64,000 bases of DNA from Clytia hemisphaerica. Its lineage: Eukaryota; Cnidaria; Hydrozoa; Leptothecata; Clytiidae. Position 1 is the first letter of the stretch. Every line of letters begins with the position of its first letter. The notes under the pieces are model-generated. The model had not been told where the DNA came from, searched no databases, and saw only the letters and a list, made by a program, of their open reading frames with translations. Below, piece after piece: positions 34,033-44,900 of this stretch. The stretch lies in assembly GCA_902728285.1 (NCBI GenBank), contig CACVBU010001051.1:62001-126000 (forward strand), read 5' to 3'. A program made the position numbers and the translations under genes.

Positions 34033-37000
34033 TTTTTTTTTTTTTCTTTTTTTTTTTTGGATTTAAATTGTGCCCGTTGGAGCCCTAAACGAGCTGTTTT
34101 AAGCTGATGTTGGGTAGCAAAATGCTTTTTAAGGCCAGTTTTGCAAGTTCGTAAACTTTAAACTAATTGATTCACACGCCTGAAATTTTCAGAGATGGAA
34201 GTCTTCAGTGAAGTCTTTAAGCAAAATGAATTTCAAGATTTTCACTTTTTTCAAAAAATTATAATGGCGTCTTGAAAAATTGCTTTTTAGCAAAAAAAAT
34301 CAGATTTATCAAAATATAGCATTTTTTAAGGCAAGCTTCTACAAACTGAGTTTAAATGCTGATTGAAATTTTTTTTGCAGTGATAGTACTCTGGAGATAC
34401 TCCAGGGAAATCAAAATCATTTGTCTGGGATGCGTCTATGTCCCCCATTATGGAAATAAAATCCCTGCTAAGAGCCATTTTTCAGGCAAAAATCCAAATT
34501 TGGACTGAAAATATATCTAAAATGACAATAGACATGGGCCCGAATTTTCTTGCAGTGATAGTATTCTGGAAATACTGCAGGAAAATCAAAGTCATCTGGG
34601 CTTGGGATTTGGGTATATCCACCATTTTGGAATTGAAATTCTTGCTAAAATGCAATATTTCAATCAAAATTCCAATTTTTGACTGGAAAAATCTTAAAAA
34701 TGGCAATAAACATGAACCTAAAATCTTTTTGCAGTGATAGCTTCTGGAAATACTCCAGGAAAATCAAAATCATTTGGGCCTGTAGCGCACACTCAGTACC
34801 CCCAGGGGGGTTCGGCCAATTTTGGACTTCTGACCTTAAAAATTGCGCAGAATGCATCACAATAGGTTAAATTTTCATAAAAAAACACTACATCTTAAAT
34901 TTGAGCAAGTTTTGGAAGAGATATGAAGAATAAACCACAAAAAAGCTGATTTTTTTGGTAAGAAAGCCCCCCCGGGCAGTTTTTTGGGCTGGAATTCGTC
35001 AAAAATGCATAAAATTAAAAAAAAAAATTTTTTAAATATCTTCTATCATTATATGGAACAGAAAAAACACCAGGCGAAGAAGATCTGAAGATACCCCCAA
35101 AAAAGTTACTCTACCCCCTACCCCTATTCTTATAGATAAAGATGCGTTTTTTGAGCTGAAAAATTCTTTTTTTACAAAAATCTGCTTGAGCCATCTTTTA
35201 CCTACTTTCATGCAAAAATTCAGAAAAAAACAATGATCCAATATTTCACGAAGTACGAAAAAGCCTTTTTTTAGCCGTTTTTTAGATGAAATTTACCCCC
35301 AAATTTTTTTTTCGAAAATCGGGCTCCGTCACATTCGAGGGTTTATAGTTATGCATCTTTGTTTGAAAGAGCCAATCTCGAGAAAAGCTAATACCTAAGT
35401 AATTGATAATGTGCTTATAAAAGAATATCGAATTTGGCCAGTTTTTCTATAAAAACACGCCAAGCAACCAAAATTTCATGTCTAAAAACACATATTTTTT
35501 AAAAGTAAGCCCTCCTGAGCAAAAGAAACATCCATCTCATAAAAAAAATGAGTAATTTGACTAAGAACATTGATGTATGCTTATTAGTGATTCTTATAGA
35601 TAAACATTCGTTTTTTGAGCCAACAAAATTTTTTTGCAAAAATCTGCTTTAAAGCCATCTTTTACCTACGATGGTACCCTACTTTTATGCAAAAAAATCA
35701 GAAAAAATTAACGACCTAATTTTTCACAAAGTCCAAAAAACCGGTTTTTTAGCCGTTTTTTGGCCCAAATTTGCCCAAAAAATTTTTTTTTTGAAAATCG
35801 GGCTCCGTCACATTCAAGGGTTTAATGTTATGCATCTTTGTGTAAAAAATCAGAAAAAACTAATGAGCCAATCATGAGGAAAGCTAATAACGAACGAACG
35901 AACGGACGAACAGACGAACGGACAAAGGTTAATTTATAGGACCTCCACCGGGGTAGGTCCAATAAGAGATAAAGAATAGAAAAGGAAGCCAGTGTTTAAT
36001 TTACGAAAATTAACTAACACACTTTCTCTATGACAATCAACTTGCAGCTCGGATACTGAACTTGCAGATGAATGTTGGTGGAACTTACTATACTCCAGAT
36101 AATAAACGCAGCTTCAAATTTATGATCATAACTGAAAATCGACATCCCAAGGTAAGCAAAAACGCACGTCTCTAATGTGAACAAGAAAAATATTATTTTA
36201 ATTTCTATAGCCTAAGAAAAGTCTTACACCGATTATCAACTGACTTTAATTTTCATATTTCATTATTTTCATTTTTCACTCTGTAAAAAGCTATTACAAT
36301 ATTCCAGATTTTATTGGCAAAAATGTTGAGAAAATACCTCCGACGAATGCAGCCGTTCTGAAGAGATGTTGTACAGTGATTTGTGAAACAGGAGATAAGT
36401 TGAAATGTGTGTAGTGTGACATGACAATTCCACAAAATAAAATGGCCATGATACCTGTAAGAACAAAAAATGAATTTCATATTTCGTAAGCGACCCCGCG
36501 ATGCAACTTATCAAAACAAGTGATAACTTAAAGTGTGAAAACCCCACTGAAATTAGCTCATGGAGATTTTCCGAATTGCATAGTTACAAAAATTCTATAA
36601 TAATGAACCGGGTTTCAAGCTTACCAGATAGCTGCAAACCTTCAGCCAGACCGTACGGTGCATACGCGAAGATGAACATCATGCCTAGTTCAAGAGAGGG
36701 ATGCTGTCGGAGGTCTACATATTTCGTGATGTGATTACATGAAAACGGTGTGTTGTCAAGGAAGTTTTCAAGATAGACCTTTTCATAAATTACGTCACGA
36801 ACATCACTTGCCTCGTATTCAAACAATTTCCATGATGATCATCTCCCTTGAGACATTAAACGATTTTTTTTCTGAATCGAAAGTAGTTGTAATAAAATAC
36901 AGTAAAATCCGCTGGGAGTTAATCACCATGTCAATAATTTCCAGACGAGGCAAGTGATGTTCGTGACGTAATTTATGAAAAGGCCTATTGATTTTCTGAC

Positions 37001-40000
37001 GAAACTATGAATAATGTAATTGTGCCTATGGAGGATGGCATTATTTTAGGCCTTTTTTTAATTACTTTCAAATCCCAAGAAATTTTAGTTTCCCAGAGAG
37101 AAGTTGCCAAAGTAAAGAGCGATCAAACAGAGAAACATCAGTATGACCCTCAAAACGGAGACGGCCCCCAAAACGTAGGTCGTCATTAAAATGAGGATTT
37201 TGAACTGTAGATTTATCAGAATCAGACGATTTTTTTCTTTTGAAAGAATGATGGTCATACTTAAAAATGAGCATGTTTTTGATGGTTTGAGAAAGCTTCA
37301 AAATAACTTATTTGCGTCTGAAGGACATAATTATTTCAACACCAAAATTAGATAAAAATTGCATATAACTCACTCTAGCTCCTTGGATAGTGAAAATAAG
37401 TTGTGAAAATGGGGTATAGGAAACTTTCTACACCTAATGCCTTTCAGAAAATGCAGATACATCTGTGACTTTAGATGATGGGTAAAAGATATAGCATCTT
37501 AAAGCTCAACCAGTATTTTGGGGTCCTAGAACCAGTATTGATAAAACCGAACATTCTAAATATGAGAAACAGCAAAAAATCTTGGAATTCCATTCCTATC
37601 AGCTTGTAATAATAATTTATAACAAAAAATTAATATTACATATAAGTTTTCTCGCTGAATCAGCAAAAACGGCAAATTCTGTAATTTTTTTGCAAAATGT
37701 AGGAGAAAAATAACTTTAAAGCTTAACATTTTCAGTTTCAGTTAAGCTGTTTTTCAAAGATTTTCACAGCATATTCCATACATAAATGGAACTATTTTCA
37801 AAAGAGATTGGTTTTCATAAACTTGATTAAGACGTTATTAAATCAAAATTGTCATTTTGAAAATTTCTAAATTTTCAGTTTGGACTTTGCATCATCGAAA
37901 ATCTTGAAATATTTAATATAAATCATAAACTTTACATCCATCGGGTCGTAAATTTAAGGGTAAACACAAATATGTTCATAGTTTCTCTCCCTATTACCAC
38001 TGGTCTTAATAATTTGATTCTAACTGCACCTACGTTTTGGGGCCCCAAACTTGCGTTTTGACAACCAGGGGTATACTGTAAAAGTTTTATCAAACAAATT
38101 TATGCCCAAAACCATCTAAATCACATTTCCAAAATTATGGTCAAAATTTTGCATTCATATCTTAAAGATATCTCGAGAAATCGCTAAAATTTCAAATTTC
38201 CGTTTCTGGGGGCCATTAGAAAAAAGCTACCTATCTTTAAGCCATTGAAAAATATTGTTGAAATTTTAAATTTTGAAAAAGAACTTCTGAGAAATAAAGT
38301 AGAGATGTTAAAGTTTTTCATGCAGCAAAAATTTTTGTAAAACGTCTTTTCCTCTAGATTTGAGAGAAATTTTAAATTTGATCGACGTTTTGGGGGCCAC
38401 ATACTGTATGCAAATGTGAGAGTGATACTAAAAATGAATGAAAAGATATGAGAGCACTCAGTGCAGCAGAAACGACGCCAATTAATGATGAACCAAAAAA
38501 GATCTTCACAAACGCCACAACTGACGACATGAAGGTTGTTGAATTTAACACTGCTCTAAGATAACAAGAACAATTTCATGGTAGGATCGATAACTAGTCC
38601 AGTTCTTAACTAGTCTAGTTCCAGTTCTTTTAAATTGCTTGACATTTGAAATATTTGGATGCCTTAAGAAAATCACATTGTTTACCAAAGCATGCTCCTA
38701 TTACGGCAGCTTCAAGAAGGCCGATTATTGCACTATTTCATCAAGTGTACGACTATTCAGACAAAGAGAAACATTTGTTTACCTAGTAAGGACAATAGCT
38801 ACGGCATCGTTCAAAATGCTTTCCCCAAACACTAACATGTTTAACAAGGGGTCCACGTTTAAAGCATGGAAGATGGCCAACGTCGCAACAGGATCCACAG
38901 CTGAGATCAGTGAACCAAATACGAAACTGAAAGGTGAAATGGGATAGTTGTGAGAAAAAAACAAGGCGATAAATAAAACTTGTCATAGGGAAGAGTTCGG
39001 ATTTGGGATCCTTTTTCCGAATCCGCTGACGACTTCCAAAAGTGAATCTATTCTCCAAGAACTACGACAATTATAATAATTAACTGGGAATTATTAGTAT
39101 ATTTATAGCGCAAACCATAGGGAAACCATACTTTCAAAAATACCTCTCTTTTGAAGTAAGTGGGTGAATGATGTTTCCCTGTAAGAAAAAGAAGAAAAAC
39201 GATGATGACAATGATAACATACCATACTAGATATAATCATATACCTGTAGGCAGAAACAGCCATTGAATAATTCATGATATACACCATGGCTTGGTAATA
39301 ATTTTTTTTGATTTTGCTTTAAACAAAGTTTGATTTTTTGTGTACCACTCTTGTTCAAAGAAGTTCATTAAAATAAATCTATTGTCAGTTTCATTAACAA
39401 TTTTTTATGACTCAAAGTAATCAAGAAAATCATTAAAAAGGAAACATTCGAACGTTCGATTATGGGAGTGTTTTATGTGAAACATTCGACTATTGACATA
39501 ATCAATCCTTTGTTTTTGCCTCTAGGTATAATATAATAAAACATAGCTCAGAGTAAGCCTTGAAAAATAAATCTTGCATCATTATTAGATTATTTATATT
39601 TAAAAGTTCAAAAGCACTTACCTTTCCCAGAATATAAATGACACCTCCTACAATTACAGCAGATATCAGGGTGCCAAATACTGCGAATACAATGATCGAG
39701 CCAATGTTGGCAAAGAAATTACCCTGAAAGATGATTACAACAGACTTGATATATAAAGAGGATTTATTTGGTAACAGCACGAACAAGGGGTGAAGTATAC
39801 TGTTTAGTTTTATATCAGTGAGCGCTCAATGAGTGAAATGTGAATGACAATTTTGTACAACATATTTGGGCTTGGAAAATTAATAGGAACATATACCTTG
39901 TGTAAATTATAACCCGACTCGAAAATGATTGGAGGTAGAAGGATTAAGAAGAAAATGGTTGGATCAAATAATTCTTCTTTCTAAAATAACAAAAAGAAGC

Positions 40001-41208
40001 TGACATAGCTGAAGGACATTTAGAAAGCACGATGATAGATCATTTTAGACGTGTGCGTGAATTGAAATAGAAAAAAATTATTCAAAAAAGCAAAGTAAAA
40101 CTATTGAACAAATCTAAAAGTAAAGGGTACCTCCCAATCTGCTAAGTTGTACTTTTTTAAGAGTTGGATGAGACCTCCAAGCATTGCACCAACAAACACA
40201 ATCGCCACACTCTCAGGAAGGTATGAAAACTTTGTTTTGATTAGAAAATGAATCGTGATAATGCATAACCCTGAAGAAAAAAAACACGTATATTTTGTTG
40301 AAACTTTCGTACATTTATCTATTTTAAAATCAAAATTTAAAATTATCTAGAACTTTATACACTAAATTGATTTGTAAAAGACTGCCTCATCTAAACATAA
40401 ATTCAATTATCCATTAAAAACTATAATTAATTGGTGTTTCATAATAATGTTTTCATTTTATATTTGGATTTATGGAATTTATTAATGAGAGAAAACCTAC
40501 AATAAAAGTTCTCAAGTATTATAAAGTCTTTTAATCTCAAAAGGTAAGTAAAGAAGTAAATTTCAAAGCATTGGGTACCAAGAACGGACAACACAAAGAA
40601 GATGGTCATGGATCCATGTTTCTCTTTCTCCTCAGCTGATTCTTCAGGTTTTGGAGTGGTCGTAGTAGTTGTTACTGTTGTGGTCGTTGCATTGACAGTG
40701 GAATTACTGGTGGTGCTGGAGTTTGTGAAAGGTGTTGTCAACGGAGGAGACTGTGTTGTTGCTTTTGCATCATCACTATTAAAAGTGCAAATAAAATAAT
40801 AAAAGAGATTGTTCATGACACTTATTGTCATTTGATAGACTGGCTCGTGGATGGCGCTGAAAAGTATAGGACAGACTTTTTGACTTTCCTTGAACACGCA
40901 GAAAACAAACAGGGTTTATGTGTTTATTATAGTTTTAGAACTTTAATGGAATTCAGAAATATTTTTTATTGCTTTCTTTTTTAAGTTAAAAATTTCAAGA
41001 TGGTAGAATCTTCTAGTCTTCTTTACTAGACTGTGCTCCATCAAAATTGAAAGTTATGGGGTAGTGATATATTTTACCTATCAGCCTTCCTACGACTCGA
41101 CAATTTTATAAATAAAACAGACAGAAGAAAAAAATCTTACCCTTCACCAGTAGATGGTTTGATCAGAAAAAGACAACAAATTACAATCAGCTTTGCAGGA
41201 AAAATCAT
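31653..41208 (-). CDS. SLC9A8: Na+/H+ exchanger NHE8 (SLC9A8), 16 exons, 593 aa
   Basis: Exons 5' to 3' (minus): 41141-41208, 40579-40775, 40131-40270, 39897-39980, 39622-39723, 39144-39178, 38783-38926, 38450-38555, 36625-36730, 36338-36454, 36089-36171, 33125-33236, 32754-32899, 32397-32465, 32084-32215, 31653-31793; phases agree throughout. NHE8 is a Golgi/endosomal and apical cation/proton antiporter. Features: signal peptide (~1-20); lumenal Thr-rich stretch with N-glycosylation sequons NSS, NST and NAT; SMTIFF start of the membrane domain; FFLILLPPI drug-site helix (~145-153); GSLISAVDP and [10 protein letters not shown] with the ion-binding Asn-Asp (~248-249); [31 protein letters not shown]; and the NHE8-type tail [19 protein letters not shown]. 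Human NHE8 is ~580 aa. Intron 8 has AT-AC ends; the rest are GT-AG. Exon 6 is only 35 nt. Confidence 0.95.
32571..32719. mobile_element. ~149-bp palindromic MITE in NHE8 intron 13
   Basis: Arms of ~60 bp: GACGATATCGGCTTTCCGAA ... CCCATGATGCATTGCGCAAA on the left, and the complement on the right ending AAGCCGATATCGTC. The loop is ~25 bp. Arms differ at only a few positions, so it is probably young. It begins 35 bp downstream of exon 13 (minus strand) and would form a strong hairpin in the pre-mRNA. Confidence 0.8.
33581..35125. mobile_element. 1545-bp fold-back element with 8-bp duplication, in NHE8 intron 12-11 gap
   Basis: The 8-bp word ATTCTTAT flanks it (33573-33580 and 35126-35133), as expected for hAT-type insertion. 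Arms of ~330 bp are inverted: the left has AGGGGTAGGGGGTAAAAG, AGATCTTCTTCGCCTGG, AAAACTGCCCGGGGG, GGTCAGAAGTCCAAAAT; the right has their complements in reverse order up to 35125. The centre holds a poly-T tract (33998-34060) and three diverged repeats of a unit with GAAAATCAAA and TTTTTGCAGTGATAG words. It splits a locally repeated sequence: AAGAACATTGATGTATGC is found at 33543 and again at 35563. It is in the intron between exons 11 and 12. Confidence 0.8.
33998..34060. repeat. Poly-T tract with few interruptions
   Basis: About 60 nt of nearly pure T on the + strand (A on the transcribed NHE8 strand) inside the fold-back element. The length is likely to be unstable and poorly determined in the assembly. 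Confidence 0.9.
35126..35935. repeat. Two-copy direct repeat, period ~455 bp, plus ACGA microsatellite
   Basis: The unit at about 35126-35400 recurs at 35585-35880. Shared words: ATTCTTATAGATAAA, AAAATCTGCTT, AGCCATCTTTTACCTAC, GAAAATCGGGCTCCGTCACA and TATGCATCTTTGT. It ends in a degenerate (CGAA)n/(GACGAACG)n run at 35890-35925. All of it is within an NHE8 intron. Confidence 0.78.
36776..36985. mobile_element. 210-bp palindromic MITE with TA duplication
   Basis: TA at 36774-36775 and 36986-36987. Arms: left GACCTTTTCATAAATTACGT ... AACATCACTTGCCTCG, right the complement ending AATTTATGAAAAGGCC. It sits 13 bp upstream (transcript sense) of the U12-like branch motif of NHE8 intron 8, so it has landed close to splicing signals without destroying them. 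Confidence 0.8.
37000..38440. repeat. Repeat-derived filler of NHE8 intron 8
   Basis: The phrase ACGTTTTGGGG(G)CCC or its complement recurs at about 37155, 38034, 38206 and 38388, hinting at an old insertion with internal repeats. An open frame on the minus strand (37068-37301) overlaps a hydrophobic frame but shows no family match and does not fit the NHE8 protein. Confidence 0.35.
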
Positions 41209-41644
41209 CTTCAAACCAGTGTTGTACCAACCAAATCTATCTTTTTTGATTTCATTACTTTATTTTACCTTACAAACTTCTAAACAAAATAATAGAAAAA
41301 TATTTTCAAATAATAGAAGAAACAGGTCAATTAATTTTTTGAATTCTCTTTTGATGAAAAACAAACTAAATTATTATCGTCAGTGAAGTTCGAGGAGAGC
41401 CTCAAATTTTGTCTACAAAAAGTTCTTCAAGAAAGAAAAACACTGATAACAAAATTATTGTCAGTATAATAATCAATTCCTAAAAAATTGGCTATAATTG
41501 ACAAACAGTGATGAACGAATAGATATCAAATCCTTTACATAACAAATTTTTCTTGCTACCTGTTGCTACCTATATTCTAAGTAAAAATAAAAATTTATAA
41601 ATTAAATGACTAAAATTCTTCTTTTTTGCATTTCTTTTTATTAA

Positions 41645-42258
41645 CCCTTTAAGTGCCGATGTCGTATATATACGACATGGGCTATATAGGAGGGCGAAGC
41701 CCTCCTGTAATGCCCAGTTTGAGTTAGAAATCGTTATTTTTGGTCGAACTCGTAGGAATTAGATTGTCCTTTATGGTCAAGCAAAAAAAAATTCAAAAGT
41801 GAGTCTTTCCAGCGAAATTTTAAGCAAAAAAGTCAAAAAAATGCAAAAAATTGACAAAAATTCACTTTTTTGAGATTCTGACCGTTTTTTGACTATTTTT
41901 GGTCAACGAGTGATCCAAGAACCTCCAAATTTGGCCCTGTTTTACTTTATTCTGTCTTCTAGTGAATTGATTTGAAATTTTACCACTGGGCACCTTTTCA
42001 CCAGTTCAGTCAGGTCCGCGCAGCGGGCCTGACTGCTTTAATTCCCTAACCTACCCCCCCCCTTGGCCGCCGCCCACCACGCCCTTCCTAAATCGGGCGG
42101 CGCCGAAGGCGCCCAAAAGAAAGAAGAGACTCTAAGCTATCCAACGAGCTATATACGAGCTTCTAATTCCTTCTAGATCAGGAGATATAAGCCCTTAAAG
42201 TTTGAACTAGCGATTTTTTAAAAAAAACTTAGAAAAAAGGACCCTGGCACTCAAAGGG
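41645..42258. mobile_element. 614-bp piggyBac-type non-autonomous element, TTAA flanks
   Basis: TTAA at 41641-41644 and 42259-42262. Ends CCCTTTAAGTGCC and GGCACTCAAAGGG are inverted repeats; C-rich termini plus TTAA are characteristic of piggyBac mobilisation. The interior is unusually GC-rich for the window near 42000-42120 (GGGCGGCGCCGAAGGCGCCC) and has GTCGTATATATACGAC as a perfect small palindrome near the left end. It lies between NHE8 and ODR4. No ORF. Confidence 0.82.
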
Positions 42259-42514
42259 TTAAATAAGTCTAAAAAAATAAGTAGCCATTCCTATTCTCCC
42301 ACTGGAAAAAATAAAACATTTTGTAGATTTGCTTCTTAGCAGAGAGTTTTCAAGAATCCCTTTGATATTTTTGAAACCCCTACAAAATTTACAAAAAATA
42401 ATTCTAATTCTATTTAAGTTATTGTCCTAAATTTCTCAATTCATATTAAAGCACCATATCAAATCGAAACTAACTTAAGAACATTAGGAAATACATTTTA
42501 TGATTTAGTAATTG

Positions 42515-42520
42515 TTTATT
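42515..42520 (-). terminator. AATAAA polyadenylation signal overlapping the ODR4 stop
   Basis: On the minus strand the stop codon TAA (42521-42519) runs into AATAAA (42520-42515). If used, cleavage 10-30 nt downstream would leave a 3' UTR of only ~20-35 nt. No other canonical signal is closer than about 200 nt. Confidence 0.5.
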
Positions 42521-43913
42521 ACAAAATTAAATTCAGCAAAATAGCAATCAAGATCACCATAACCCCAACAAGCAAATAAATATGTTTCTTGCCTCCTTGT
42601 TCATCTAATAAAGAGTTGCTAAGTTCAGAAACTATGTCTGATTGTTGATCACTAGGTTTTTCAGGCAAATGAAAAAGCATCGACGCTTCTGACACATCAG
42701 GGGACCTTTCCAAGTAGACCAGCTCTGATTGCTTTGTTGAAACATTCAACAGCTCTGAAAACCGTGAAAGGATATCATCAACAGATTCATCTTTGAATGA
42801 ATAATCACAGAAGTAGGCTGGACTATTTGGAACTTGAACGAAAACACGTGTTGGTGATACAAGGCTCCACTCCTCAACTTGGTCCAGGTTGTTGACATCT
42901 GCTTCTTCACATAACAATTCTACTCTGGTCAGAAGACTTCTTATCAAGTCAACTTTTAAAGATGTAATTGCTTTTCCATAAGATGCTTTTGAATTAAGAG
43001 CAGCTTTTGCATGGATTGCTCCAAAAAACTTTACTTCCAAATATGTGACTTCTTGCTCTACAACCTCTTCCACCTTTTTGACAGCAGGTGATTTAAATAA
43101 AGTGAAGGTCATGCACTTGCCAATTTGAACATCCTGTTTGTTTTTGGATTTTGATTTTGTATTTGATAAAATATTTGTTGCAATAAGCTGCTCATCGTCT
43201 AAAAGTTTGCAATTTTCTGTGGCATATGCATTCCAAATTTGATCAATTTCGTATCGACAAGCTGCTAGAATGGATTTTTCTGTTTCAGTTGCTTTAGAAG
43301 ACAGTGGGACACTTACATTGATATGAACATCGATGTTTGTGGCAACAGTATGCCAATTAGAGAGGAAAGATTGGAATTTGCACTCTACTGGTTTAGCGGT
43401 GGCTTGTTTATCCAACAAATCAATACTTCTGCAAGTCAGCTTTTTGGTTGCTGAACATATATGCAACAAGTAACGATCAGAGTGCAAATAAGCCTTTTTT
43501 AACCATTTGTTTGGTTCCAAACGCATTTGAAGGCTGTGTAAGCATTGAGAAAACTTTGCTTGATTTTTAGAAGCTACATCTGTAGGACAATAAATAAACA
43601 TTCCCAATACAGATATGCCTCCAATGAGCATTCTATTAACTTGGCGACCATGTTCTGCTACCCATTTTACATCAAATAATTCATCATTTTTATTTGTTTT
43701 GGAAGGTTTACTTTTCCTTGGGCTTCCAATGTCATCAGCTTCAGTAGCAGCTTCCTCTTCCACAGGGTCTGGAGAGTCAATGAAATGTGTGACAAAGTCT
43801 TTAGGCTCACTTTGTTGTCCTAGCAGCAGTCCAATTTGGAAGTTTGCTTTTTTATAAAGATTTTCCAGGACTTGATCTTCAACTGACTTTTCAATCAATA
43901 AACTACGACCCAT
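42519..43913 (-). CDS. ODR4: ODR4 homologue, intronless
   Basis: A 464-aa ORF from ATG at 43913 (MGRSLLIEKSVED) to TAA. ODR4 proteins are tail-anchored ER membrane proteins needed in nematodes for odorant-receptor trafficking to cilia; in vertebrates ODR4 partners with UFSP2. Human ODR4 is ~450 aa. Matches: an N-terminal FQIGLLLGQ segment, then WVAEHGRQVNRMLIGGISVL, corresponding to the EWATEHACQVSRMLPGG region of the human protein; HICSATKKLTCRSID; and a single hydrophobic C-terminal anchor (~441-463, IYLLVGVMVILIAILLN). A Ser/Lys/acidic linker (~55-75) separates the first two blocks. Animal ODR4 genes are usually split by introns; here none is needed, so it may be a retrocopy that replaced the original, or an intron-loss case. 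No frame damage is seen. Confidence 0.92.
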   Translation of the reverse strand: MGRSLLIEKSVEDQVLENLYKKANFQIGLLLGQQSEPKDFVTHFIDSPDPVEEEAATEADDIGSPRKSKPSKTNKNDELFDVKWVAEHGRQVNRMLIGGISVLGMFIYCPTDVASKNQAKFSQCLHSLQMRLEPNKWLKKAYLHSDRYLLHICSATKKLTCRSIDLLDKQATAKPVECKFQSFLSNWHTVATNIDVHINVSVPLSSKATETEKSILAACRYEIDQIWNAYATENCKLLDDEQLIATNILSNTKSKSKNKQDVQIGKCMTFTLFKSPAVKKVEEVVEQEVTYLEVKFFGAIHAKAALNSKASYGKAITSLKVDLIRSLLTRVELLCEEADVNNLDQVEEWSLVSPTRVFVQVPNSPAYFCDYSFKDESVDDILSRFSELLNVSTKQSELVYLERSPDVSEASMLFHLPEKPSDQQSDIVSELSNSLLDEQGGKKHIYLLVGVMVILIAILLNLIL

Positions 43914-44360
43914 AATGGACTTTTATTAATTTGAAATTCTTGAAAAAAGAATAACATAATTAGTACGAGGATTTAGATATTGCTAAGAACCAGACTTTTC
44001 ACCCTGTCCATATATTTCATAAAAAAGAAAAGGAATTATTCAATATTTTCAAAGGAAAGTTTTTTAGAAAAATTTTTACATTTAAAACTTGCTCAGGGAT
44101 TCATGTATTTTCGCAAAAATAATTTGGTGCTCTAACTGTAACAGGAAAACTGTTATCTGTATTTCTATGGAATAAGATTTATTCATATTTCAAAAACAAA
44201 ACTCCTTACGTATTATGGTGGGAAATCTTGTATTCCCAAAGTAAAATTGTGTATTCTGTTAAGGAAAATTCTGAACTTCTGATCTTCAAAGGACAATGAC
44301 AGACTTTGGTATATATATGACCATTGCGAACCACTGTGATTTTCCTTGAGTGGTACCATA
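43914..44360. other. ODR4 upstream flank
   Basis: AT-rich sequence directly upstream of the ODR4 start codon. No TATA box or clear initiator can be singled out. The transcription start and a possible 5' UTR intron are expected here. Confidence 0.3.
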
Positions 44361-44900
44361 ATACTTTCAACACCAAAAAATTTCAGGACACCATTTGAAA
44401 CCATTTTTGAGATTTTAGCCTGAGAAAATTAGACTTTAACTCTAAATATCACATTTTAGTAGGAAATGCAATACCATATTGGCAGACTTAAGCAAATTTC
44501 AAAACCAAACCATTTTGGTTACTCCCAGAGTATATCCAGAATACTTTCAACACCAAAAAATTTCAGGACCCTATTTGAAACCATTTTTGAGATTTTAGCC
44601 TGAGAAAATCAGACTTTAACTCTAAATATTGCGTTTTAGTGGGGAATTCAATACCATAGCATAATGGCAGACTTGGGCAAATTTCTGACCCAAACCATTT
44701 TGATTCTCCCAGAGTATTTTCAGAATACTTTCAACACCAAAAAATTTTAGGACACCATTTGAAACCATTTTTGAGATTTTAGCCTGAGAAAACCAAGTTT
44801 TAGCTTGAAATATTGGCATTTAGCATGAAAACTCAATTTCTAGGGCGCCATTATGGATTTATAGGAAATTTTTGAAAACTCAAGATTGATTTTTCCCCGG
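44361..44900. repeat. Tandem repeat, 3 copies of a ~180-184 bp unit
   Basis: Units begin at 44361, 44541 and about 44725 with ATACTTTCAACACCAAAAAA, followed by CCATTTGAAACCATTTTTGA and TTTTAGCCTGAGAAAA. A degraded partial unit with ACACCATTTAGAAACCATTT appears near 45100. Open frames crossing this region on the minus strand are artefacts of the repeat. Confidence 0.88.

Larger units (their letters stand above)
36731..38449 (-). promoter_or_regulatory. Candidate U12-type AT-AC intron of the NHE8 gene
   Basis: The exon 8/9 boundary fits the protein only if the intron runs from ATATCTTTT (5' end at 38449) to TCAC (3' end at 36731). This joins SAAL-SAL directly to [14 protein letters not shown] in phase 0, matching vertebrate NHE8 (SALVLKHIDLRKTPSLE). 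ATATCTTTT differs from the U12 donor ATATCCTTT at one base. A perfect U12 branch motif TTCCTTGAC lies at 36763-36755, 25 nt before the 3' end. No GT donor or AG acceptor nearby gives matching phase. The branch-to-acceptor gap is slightly longer than usual. Confidence 0.75.

Noticed and set aside
33701..34066. 121-codon + strand ORF ending in poly-Phe
   Set aside because: It is made of the fold-back element arm and the poly-T tract.
37068..37301. Minus-strand ORF and an overlapping hydrophobic frame inside NHE8 intron 8
   Set aside because: The NHE8 protein is complete without it and the region shares repeated words with nearby intron sequence.
39103..39288. Minus-strand frame ([12 protein letters not shown]) next to a GTAT donor, first considered as NHE8 exon 6
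   Set aside because: Its acceptor does not fit the phase of exon 5, and the 35-nt exon 39144-39178 ([11 protein letters not shown]) fits phase and homology perfectly.
39502..39621. Open frame continuing past NHE8 exon 5 ([11 protein letters not shown]...)
   Set aside because: It begins with a consensus GTAAGT donor and departs from NHE8 homology; it is intron read-through.
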